DNA of 6,220 nt from Frankiales bacterium. Its GTDB lineage: Bacteria; Actinomycetota; Actinomycetes; Mycobacteriales; SCTD01. Position numbers and translations under genes: made by a program. The DNA lies in assembly GCA_025965755.1 (NCBI GenBank), contig JAOPWI010000281.1:1-6220 (forward strand), given 5' to 3'. Of the stretch, positions 1 to 6,101 are shown piece after piece; the stretch's first letter is position 1, and each line of letters opens with the position of its first letter. The notes under the pieces are model-generated. The model ran no database searches. It was not told the DNA's origin and saw only the letters and a program-made list of their open reading frames with translations.

Positions 1-440
1 AGGCGGTCGCGCAGCCGGGCCGCCTCCTCGGCGCGCAGCCCGGGGATCGCCGCGTCGGTCGCCGCGGCCGCCGTGTGCAGGACCACCGTCGACAGCCCGT
101 AGCGGCGGTCCAGCGGCCCGGCGGTCACGTCGACATACTGCATCCGCCCGTACGGCACGACGGACGTGCGGCGCAGCAGCACTCCGCGGCGGACGAGCAG
201 GTCGTCCTCGCGCTCGGCGTAGCCCCAGGCGCGCACCCGGCGCTCCACCGCGGTGAGCAGCAGGCCGAGAGTGACCAGGGCGACGAGCAGGGTCGCCAGG
301 CTCTCGACCGGACCGGCCAGGACGGCGACGACCACGGTGGCGACCGTCGCCGGGACGCCGACCCACAGCAGCGCGAGCAGCCGGCGCAGGCGCAGCAGCG
401 CCGGGTCGGGGGCGCGCCAGCTCCCGTCCAGCAGGTCCAT
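1..440 (-). CDS. PH domain-containing membrane protein, 5' part only (DUF304/bPH2, YdbS-like)
   Basis: Translating the minus strand from the ATG at 440-438 gives 146 complete codons without a stop, and the gene runs off the left edge. Residues about 20-40 and 45-62 are two strongly hydrophobic segments, so the N-terminus is a two-helix membrane anchor. After a basic stretch (ERRVRAWGY, about 66-74) comes the typical bPH2 pattern: a short strand after EREDD, then LLVRRGVLLRRTSVVPYGRMQ (the part VVPYGRMQYVDV near 94-105 is the most recognisable) and GPLDRRYGLSTVVLHTA. This is the family of bacterial membrane PH-domain proteins; their molecular function is mostly unknown. The start is uncertain: no clear ribosome binding site precedes the ATG, and an in-frame GTG at 491-489 would add 17 residues. 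The gene has no evident link to the formate dehydrogenase locus. Confidence 0.8.
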   Translation of the reverse strand, partial: MDLLDGSWRAPDPALLRLRRLLALLWVGVPATVATVVVAVLAGPVESLATLLVALVTLGLLLTAVERRVRAWGYAEREDDLLVRRGVLLRRTSVVPYGRMQYVDVTAGPLDRRYGLSTVVLHTAAAATDAAIPGLRAEEAARLRDR

Positions 441-500
441 GATCGGCCAGGTTAGTCGGGCCGGAAGGCGACCGCGCGCCGGCGCTGACACACTGAAGGC
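441..500. promoter_or_regulatory. divergent gap between PH-domain gene and small TM gene
   Basis: These 60 bases separate two divergent starts and should hold both promoters, or the promoter of the minus gene may lie inside the plus gene. I see no convincing -10/-35 pair and no inverted repeat. The assignment rests on gene orientation alone. If the minus gene starts at GTG 491 instead, the gap shrinks to 9 bases. Confidence 0.3.
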
Positions 501-869
501 GTGAAGTGGTGGCGGGACCCGCAGCGGCGCAACCGCATGGCGCTGATCGTCTTCGCGTTCCTCGGCGTCGGCAGCATCGTGCTGGCCGGCAGCCTGCAGT
601 GGGCCGAGGGGGACCGCCGGGTGGTCGTGGTGACGATGCAGACCGGGTCCGGCGAGCCGGCCCGCCAGCTGGTCAAGGACGACTGCGGCGACCTGCCCGG
701 TGTCTCGGTGGTGCCCGACCAGGGCAACCCGTCGGCGCGCATTCAGGGCCGCTTCCCCGTACGGCTGAAGATCGGCGGCGCGACGCTCCGGCAGGAGGCT
801 GCGCTGCACGCCTGCCTCGCCCAGCACGGCGACATCGTCCGCGGCTTCCTCACCGAGGGCGCGGACTAG
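501..869 (+). CDS. small single-TM protein of unknown function
   Basis: A 122-residue protein starting at GTG 501. I do not recognise a named family. The N-terminus is basic (KWWRDPQRRNR), followed by one hydrophobic helix at about residues 13-32, so the protein is probably anchored N-in with about 85 residues outside. The soluble part alternates predicted strands and helices: a strand VVVVTMQ at 41-47, a helix around 52-62, strands near 68-72 and 79-91, a helix at 95-109 and a strand at 111-117. That order would fit a small beta-alpha-beta-beta-alpha-beta fold, which is inference only. It has just two cysteines, C62 and C105, which could form a disulfide outside the membrane. GTG 501 is preferred over the ATG at 537 because it keeps the positive residues before the helix. 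The only purine-rich stretch (GAAGG, 495-499) is too close to act as a normal ribosome binding site, so the mRNA may be leaderless. The stop overlaps the convergent fdhD stop. Confidence 0.65.
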   Translation: MKWWRDPQRRNRMALIVFAFLGVGSIVLAGSLQWAEGDRRVVVVTMQTGSGEPARQLVKDDCGDLPGVSVVPDQGNPSARIQGRFPVRLKIGGATLRQEAALHACLAQHGDIVRGFLTEGAD

Positions 870-1690
870 CGCACCACCCGGTCGGAACGCGTGTAGACGT
901 TCATCGTCGCGCCGCGCAGGAAGCCGACCAGCGTCATGCCGGCCTCGGCGGCCAGGTCGACGGCCAGGCTGGACGGTGCGCTGACGGCCGCCAGCAGCGG
1001 CAAGCCGGCCATCCAGGCCTTCTGCGTCAGCTCGAACGACGCCCTGCCGCTGACCAGCAGGACCGTCTCCCGCAGCGGCACCCGCCCGCCCTGCAGCGCC
1101 CACCCGACCACCTTGTCGACCGCGTTGTGGCGGCCGACGTCCTCGCGCAGCACGAGCAGCTCCCCGGTGGCCGTGAACAGCGCCGCGGCGTGCAGCCCGC
1201 CGGTCTTGTCGAACACCTGCTGAGCCTCGCGGAGCCGGTCCGGCAGGCTGCTGAGCACCTGCGTGGTCACCCGCAGCGGGTCGGTGCCGACGTCGTACCG
1301 CGTCTGCGTGCGCACGGCGTCCAGCGACGCCTTGCCGCACAGCCCGCACGAGGAGGTCGTGTAGAACGACCGCTCCAGCGACGGGTCGGGCGCGGCGACG
1401 CCGGGGGACAGGTCGACGTCCAGCACGTTGTAGGTGTTCACGCCCTCGTCGGTGGCGCCCGCGCAGTAGCGCATGGCCCGCACCTCGTCGCGCTCGCCGA
1501 CGACGGCCTCGCTGACGAGGAAGCCGGCGGCCAGCTCCATGTCGTGGCCCGGCGTCCGCATGGTGACCGCGAGCGGCCGCCCGCCCACGCGGATCTCCAG
1601 CGGCTCCTCGACGACGAGCGTGTCCGGGCGCTCGACCTCGGTGAGGCCCCCGAGCCGCAGCGTGCGCCGCCGTGCCGTCGTCCGTCCCAC
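866..1690 (-). CDS. fdhD: FdhD, formate dehydrogenase sulfurtransferase (accessory protein)
   Basis: A 274-residue protein when started at the GTG at 1690-1688 (MGRTTARRRTLRL), close to the usual family length of about 270-280. FdhD takes sulfur from a cysteine desulfurase (IscS in E. coli) and passes it to the bis-molybdopterin guanine dinucleotide cofactor, which formate dehydrogenase needs for activity; it acts in the cytoplasm. Visible signatures are PDTLVVEEPLEIRVGG near residues 22-37, VTMRTPGHDMELAAGFL near 42-58, the sulfur-relay CxxC motif in SSCGLCGK (C115 and C118), LREDVGRHNAVDK in the middle-to-C-terminal half, and the SGRASFELTQKA and AVSAPSSLAVDLA stretches near the end. The frame stays open to an ATG at 1789, but that start would add a non-conserved 33-residue Cys/Arg-rich leader and overlap the fdhA start, so I reject it. 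No good ribosome binding site precedes 1690, so translation may be leaderless. It is divergent from the operon it serves. Confidence 0.95.
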   Translation of the reverse strand: MGRTTARRRTLRLGGLTEVERPDTLVVEEPLEIRVGGRPLAVTMRTPGHDMELAAGFLVSEAVVGERDEVRAMRYCAGATDEGVNTYNVLDVDLSPGVAAPDPSLERSFYTTSSCGLCGKASLDAVRTQTRYDVGTDPLRVTTQVLSSLPDRLREAQQVFDKTGGLHAAALFTATGELLVLREDVGRHNAVDKVVGWALQGGRVPLRETVLLVSGRASFELTQKAWMAGLPLLAAVSAPSSLAVDLAAEAGMTLVGFLRGATMNVYTRSDRVVR

Positions 1691-1782
1691 CGGCAAAGGG
1701 TCGCACGACAGCCGTGTCGCCTTGCGCGGGTGAGGCGTGAGGGGTTGGGTAGTGCGGCGACAACAGCAGCACGGGAGGTCGG
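1691..1782. promoter_or_regulatory. fdhD-fdhA divergent control region
   Basis: This 92-base gap separates the divergent fdhD and fdhA starts and must hold the operon promoter on the plus side. A weak candidate for fdhA is TTGCGC (1722-1727), 17 bases, then TTGGGT (1745-1750); the -10 is poor. Other visible structure is a short inverted repeat CGACA-gccg-TGTCG (1706-1719), just upstream of fdhD, and a tandem heptamer GTGAGGC/GTGAGGG (1730-1743). Either could be an operator, but both are short enough to occur by chance in DNA this GC-rich. The ribosome binding site of fdhA, GGGAGG, is at 1773-1778, four bases before its GTG. Confidence 0.45.
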
Positions 1783-4700
1783 GTGTCACTCAGAAGCGTG
1801 TTCCTGGGCTGGCCGGTGCTGCGCCAGCTCACCGGCGAGGACCCGCTCGGCCGGGGAGCCGCGGCGCAGTCGGCCCGCACCGCGGCGCTGGAGCCGCGGA
1901 CCAAGACCGCCGACCGGGTCGTGCAGAGCGTCTGCCCGTACTGCGCCGTGGGCTGCGGCCAGCGCGTCTACGTCAAGGACGAGAAGGTCGTCCAGATCGA
2001 GGGTGACCCCGACTCGCCGGTGTCCCGCGGCCGGCTGTGCCCCAAGGGCTCCGCCAGCGAGCAGCTGGTCAACAACCCCAAGCGCCAGACGAAGGTCCTC
2101 TACCGGCGGCCGCGCGGCACCGAGTGGGAGGAGCTCGGGCTGGAGCAGGCCATGGACATGGTCGCGACCCGGGTGCTGGACACCCGCGCCCGCACCTGGC
2201 AGGACACCGACGAGCACGGCCTGCCGCTGCGCCGGACGATGGCCATGGCCAGCCTGGGTGGCGCGACGCTGGACAACGAGGAGAACTACCTCATCAAGAA
2301 GCTGTTCACCGCGCTGGGCGCCGTGCAGATCGAGAACCAGGCGCGCATATGACACAGCTCCACCGTCCCCAGTCTGGGGGCTTCCTTCGGCCGCGGCGGG
2401 GCCACCGGCCCGCAGCAGGACCTGGTCAACGCTGACTGCATCGTCATCCAGGGCTCCAACATGGCCGAGTGCCATCCGGTCGGGTTCCAGTGGGTGATGG
2501 AGGCCAAGCTCCGCGGCGCCAAGGTGATCCACATCGACCCCCGGTTCACGCGCACGTCGGCCATGGCGGACATGCACGTGCCGCTGCGCGCCGGCAGCGA
2601 CATCGCCTTCCTCGGCGGCATCATCAATTACATCCTGGAGCACGAGAAGTACTTCCGGGACTACGTCGTGAGCTACACCAACGCGGCCACGGTGATCTCG
2701 GAGCAGTTCCAGGACACCGACGACCTCGACGGCCTGTTCTCCGGCTACGACCCGGAGACCGCGACCTACGACACCAGCACCTGGACCTACGCCGGGCACG
2801 AGGGCGAGGGTCACGGCAGCGTCGACGGTGGCGAGCACGAGGTGTCCGAGCGGGACCGCGGCGCCGGCCACGAGCTGGGCAACCGCGGGGCCAACCTCGC
2901 GGACCCGCTGGTCCAGCGCGACGAGACGCTCCAGCACCCGCGCTGCGTCCTGCAGGTGCTCAAGCGCCACTACGCCCGCTACACGCCGCAGCTCGTCGAG
3001 GAGGTCTGCGGCGTGTCTGAGGCGCAGTTCCTCCAGGTGTGCGAGGACGTCACCGCCAACAGCGGTCGCGACCGGACGACGGCGTGGGTCTACTCGGTGG
3101 GCTGGACGCAGCACACGGTGGGCACGCAGTACATCCGCGGCGCGGCGATCATCCAGCTGCTGCTGGGCAACATGGGCCGTCCGGGCGGCGGCATCCTGGC
3201 CCTGCGCGGCCACGCCAGCATCCAGGGGTCCACCGACATTCCGACCCTGTTCAACCTGCTGCCCGGCTACCTGCCGATGCCGAAGGCCGGGATCCACGAC
3301 TCCTTCCAGGACTACCTCGGGGCGATCTCGAGCCCGGGGCAGAAGGGCTTCTGGACGAAGGCGGACACCTACGTCACCAGCTTCTTCAAGGCCTGGTGGG
3401 GTGAGGCCGCCACGGCCGAGAACGACTGGGGCTTCGAGTGGATGCCCCGCATCAACGGCGACCACGGCACCTATCAGACCGTCATGGACATGCTGGACGA
3501 CAAGGTCGAGGGCTACTTCCTGCTCGGCCAGAACCCGGCCGTCGGCTCGGCGCAGGGGCGCATGCAGCGGCTCGGCATGTCGCACCTGAAGTGGCTGGTC
3601 GTCCGCGACCTCAACATGATCGAGTCGGCGTCGTTCTGGAAGGACGCGCCGGAGATCGCCACCGGCGAGCTGAGCACCGAGGACATCGAGACCGAGGTGT
3701 TCTTCTTTCCGGCCGCCTCGCACGTGGAGAAGGAAGGCACCTTCACGCAGACGCAGCGCATGCTGCAGTGGCGCCACAAGGCGGTCGAGCCGCCGGGTGA
3801 CGCCCGCAGCGAGCTGCACTTCTTCTTCCACCTCGGCCGCATGCTGCGGGAGCGGCTGGCCGGCTCCGCGCTCGAGCGCGATCAGGGCCTGCTCCACCTC
3901 ACGTGGGACTACCCGACCTCCGGCCCGCACGAGGACCCGAGCGGTGACGCCGTGCTGCGGGAGATCAACGGCTACCACCTGACCGGCGACAAGGCCGGGC
4001 AGCTGCTCGACGGCTTCGCCGACATGAAGGCCGACGGCTCGACGTCCGGCGGCTGCTGGATCTACTCCGGCGTGTACGCCGGCGGGGTCAACCGCGCCGC
4101 CAACCGGGTGCCGTGGACCGAGCAGGGCAGCTGGATCGCGCCGGACTGGGGCTGGGCCTGGCCGATGAACCGGCGGGTGCTCTACAACCGCGCCTCCGCC
4201 GACCCCGACGGCAGGCCGTGGAGCGAGCGCAAGGCGCTGGTGTGGTGGGACGAGGACGCCGGCCGGTGGACCGGCCACGACGTGCCCGACTTCCCGCTGA
4301 CCAAGGCGCCGTCCTACCGGCCGCAGGAGGGGACGTCCGGCCCGGAGGGGCTGGCCGGCGACGACCCGTTCATCATGCAGGCGGACGGCAAGGGCTGGCT
4401 GTACGCGCCGGCCGGGCTGGCCGACGGGCCGATGCCCGCGCACTACGAGCCGCACGAGTCGCCGGTGCGCAATCCGCTCTACAACCAGCAGGCCAACCCG
4501 ACGCGCAAGGTCTACCGGCGCAAGGACAACCCCTCCCACCCGTCGGTCCTCGAGCAGGGCCACCAGGTCTTCCCGTACGTCTTCACGACCTACCGGCTGA
4601 CCGAGCACCACACCGCGGGCGGGATGAGCCGGTGGCTGCCGAACCTGTCGGAGCTGCAGCCGGAGTTCTTCTGCGAGGTCTCGCCGGAGCTGGCCCGCGA

Positions 4701-5079
4701 GCGGGACCTGCAGCACCTGGGCTACGCCACCATCGTCACGGCGCGCACCGCGATCGAGGCGCGCGTGCTGGTCACCGACCGGGTCGTCCCGCTGCGCCTC
4801 GGCGATCAGGTCGTGCACCAGATCGGCCTGCCCTACCACTGGGGCGTCGGCGGGGACGCGGTCGTGAGCGGCGACTCCGCCAACGACCTGTTCGAGCTGT
4901 CCCTCGACCCCAACGTGCTCATCCAGGAGTGCAAGGCGGCGACCTGCGACATCGTCCCGGGCCGCCGCCCCACCGGACCGGCGCTGCTGCGCTTCGTCGA
5001 GGACTACACGACCCGGGCCGGCATCACGATCGAGACCGGAAACACGCTCCTGACCCCACCGCCGGAGGGCCGCCCGTGA
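1783..5079 (+). CDS. fdhA: formate dehydrogenase alpha (catalytic) subunit, selenocysteine-containing, FdnG/FdoG type
   Basis: One 1098-residue protein if the in-frame TGA at 2350-2352 is read as selenocysteine. It oxidises formate to CO2 at a Mo- or W-bis-MGD centre. A 4Fe-4S site uses C51, C54, C58 and C86 (CPYCAVGC then RGRLCPKG). Sec190 sits in ENQARI-U-HSSTV, followed by the conserved His191; the region past the TGA (SFGRGGAT, then NMAECHPVGFQW) continues the family pattern in the same frame. The conserved active-site Arg is R475 in ALRGHASIQG. GYFLLGQNPAVGSAQ lies in the cofactor-binding core, and the C-terminal molybdopterin-binding domain runs from about 927 (HQVFPYVFTTYRLTEHHT) to about 1060. 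E. coli FdnG is 1015 residues; the excess is mainly an acidic/His-rich insert at about 338-378 and a C-terminal tail. The N-terminus has no twin-arginine signal. GTG 1783 follows a GGGAGG ribosome binding site, and the N-terminal GWPVLRQLTGEDPLGRG fits actinobacterial homologues as I recall them. Confidence 0.95.
2350..2352 (+). other. recoded UGA (selenocysteine codon) in fdhA
   Basis: The TGA falls at residue 190, between ENQARI and HSSTV. This is the exact position of the metal-ligating selenocysteine or cysteine in formate dehydrogenases (E. coli FdnG reads NQARV-U-HGPTV). The same frame continues open with family-conserved sequence on both sides, and no new ribosome binding site or start codon is needed. 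That rules out a true stop and makes a frameshift unnecessary. A single sequencing error changing TGC (Cys) or TGT into TGA is the only serious alternative, and the hairpin that follows argues against it. Confidence 0.93.
2365..2381 (+). promoter_or_regulatory. bacterial SECIS-like hairpin downstream of the Sec codon
   Basis: The 17 bases GTCCCCAGTCTGGGGGC can fold as G-C, a bulged U (2366), four C-G pairs, and a six-base loop AGUCUG (2371-2376). Counting from the U of UGA as 1, the bulged U is base 17 and the loop G and U are bases 23 and 24. These are the same positions as the U17, G23 and U24 that are known to matter for SelB binding in the E. coli fdhF SECIS, whose minimal hairpin is also 17 bases. 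An alternative register pairs U2366 with G2380 and shrinks the loop to five bases. It lies inside the coding sequence (residues V195 to about A200), so it constrains the codons there. Confidence 0.8.
5064..5069 (+). promoter_or_regulatory. ribosome binding site of the beta-subunit gene
   Basis: GGAGGG lies six bases before the GTG at 5076, inside the last codons of fdhA. It fixes the beta-subunit start and shows that the gene can recruit ribosomes itself as well as through translational coupling. Confidence 0.75.
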
Positions 5080-6101
5080 GCAACTCCTTCTTCGGGCCGC
5101 TGCCCGACCCGGCCGCCGACGCCGGCTGGGGCGGCGAGGACCGGCAGCCCCGCAAGGGCTTCTTCACCGACACGTCGATCTGCATCGGCTGCAAGGCGTG
5201 CGAGGTGGCCTGCAAGGAGTGGAACGCCGTCCCGGCCGACGGCATGAACTTCCTGGGCTCGTCCTATGACAACAGCGGCGCTCTCGGCGCCAGCACCTGG
5301 CGACACGTGAAGTTCATCGAGCAGCCCAAGACCCTGGGCACCCAGGACGCCGGCATCGCCGGCACGGCGGTCGGGCCGCCGGCGTCCGACGTGCTGAACC
5401 GGGCCGCCGACAGCGCGCTGACCGGGGACCGCAGCAGCCTCGGGACGAGCAACACCGTGGACCTCGGCATGCCGCTCACGACGCTGCCCGGGCAGGCCGA
5501 CGGCGCGCAGCGCACGGAGTTCCGCTGGCTCATGGAGTCCGACGTCTGCAAGCACTGCACCCACGCCGGGTGCCTGGACGTCTGCCCGACCGGCTCGCTG
5601 TTCCGCACCGAGTTCGGGACCGTGGTCGTGCAGGACGACATCTGCAACGGCTGCGGCTACTGCGTGCCGGCCTGCCCGTTCGGCGTCATCGACCGCCGGG
5701 TGGGGGAGAAGGGCGTCACCAAGAACGAGGGCATCGCGCAGAAGTGCACGCTCTGCTACGACCGCCTGGGCGAGGGGCTGACTCCGGCCTGCGCGCAGGC
5801 CTGCCCGACGCAGTCGATCCAGTTCGGTGACCTGGACGAGCTGCGCGAGCGGGCGGCCGCCCGGGTCGAGGCGCTGCACGAGCGGGGCGTTCCCGAGGCG
5901 CGGCTCTACGGGGAGGACCCGCACGACGGCGTCGGCGGGACCGGCGCGTTCTTCCTGCTGCTCGACGAGCCGGAGGTCTACGGCCTGCCGCCGGACCCGA
6001 TCGTCACGACCCGCGACCTGCCCCGGATGTGGCGCACGGCCGGGCTGGCCGCGCTGGCGATGCTGGCCGGCGCGGTCGCGGCCTTCGGGACGGGCCGGTG
6101 A
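5076..6101 (+). CDS. fdhB: formate dehydrogenase beta subunit, four-cluster ferredoxin-like, C-terminally anchored
   Basis: A 341-residue electron-transfer subunit of the FdnH/FdoH type. It carries electrons from the alpha-subunit active site to the membrane subunit. Four 4Fe-4S motifs are complete: C36/C39/C42/C46 (CIGCKACEVAC), C158/C161/C166/C170 (CKHCTHAGCLDVC), C190/C193/C196/C200 (CNGCGYCVPAC) and C224/C227/C239/C243 (CTLC then CAQAC). The conserved core GFFTDTSICIGCK and RTEFGTVVVQDDICNGCGYC leave little doubt. Residues about 86-146 form a long Gly/Ala/Pro-rich insert between the first and second clusters. The C-terminus ends with one hydrophobic helix at about 322-338 (GLAALAMLAGAVAAFG), preceded by RDLPRMWRT and followed by only TGR, so it is a single-pass anchor with the clusters most likely on the cytoplasmic side. 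The GTG start overlaps the fdhA stop (GTGA), and the stop overlaps the next start in the same way. Confidence 0.95.
   Translation: MSNSFFGPLPDPAADAGWGGEDRQPRKGFFTDTSICIGCKACEVACKEWNAVPADGMNFLGSSYDNSGALGASTWRHVKFIEQPKTLGTQDAGIAGTAVGPPASDVLNRAADSALTGDRSSLGTSNTVDLGMPLTTLPGQADGAQRTEFRWLMESDVCKHCTHAGCLDVCPTGSLFRTEFGTVVVQDDICNGCGYCVPACPFGVIDRRVGEKGVTKNEGIAQKCTLCYDRLGEGLTPACAQACPTQSIQFGDLDELRERAAARVEALHERGVPEARLYGEDPHDGVGGTGAFFLLLDEPEVYGLPPDPIVTTRDLPRMWRTAGLAALAMLAGAVAAFGTGR

Noticed and set aside
75..455. A 126-codon plus-strand open frame over the left edge
   Set aside because: The Gln/His/Arg-rich translation is the shadow of the minus-strand PH-domain gene, which has clear membrane helices and a recognisable bPH2 pattern.
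859..872. GCGC-GGACTA-GCGC stem as a terminator between the small gene and fdhD
   Set aside because: A four-pair stem with no U tract; too weak to call in a GC-rich genome.
1691..1789. A longer fdhD starting at ATG 1789, adding 33 residues with a CCCCRR run
   Set aside because: The extra leader is not part of the FdhD family, overlaps the fdhA start and its ribosome binding site, and the conserved N-terminal pattern begins only after GTG 1690.
2350..2460. fdhA as a pseudogene broken by a nonsense mutation
   Set aside because: The TGA is exactly at the Sec/Cys position, the frame is kept with conserved sequence afterwards, a SECIS-like hairpin follows at the correct distance, and the downstream genes are intact.
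506..2497. A 663-codon plus-strand open frame crossing the small gene, fdhD and the start of fdhA
   Set aside because: It is out of frame with three supported genes, runs antisense through fdhD, and is rich in Arg/Pro/Ala typical of a GC shadow frame.
1786..4839. A 1017-codon open frame on the minus strand, opposite the formate dehydrogenase alpha gene
   Set aside because: Its translation is an Arg/Val/Gly/Leu/His-rich sequence with no domain logic. Long antisense open frames are expected opposite GC-rich genes with G/C in third positions, and the plus strand is a clear FdnG-type protein.
4113..5075. An upstream in-frame extension of the beta-subunit gene inside fdhA
   Set aside because: The family N-terminus (the GFFTDTSICIGCK core) begins soon after GTG 5076, which has a good ribosome binding site. 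The upstream part is a low-complexity shadow of fdhA.
5004..5924. A 306-codon minus-strand open frame opposite the beta-subunit gene
   Set aside because: It is an Ala/Val/Arg-rich shadow with no recognisable domain, opposite a gene with four complete cluster motifs.
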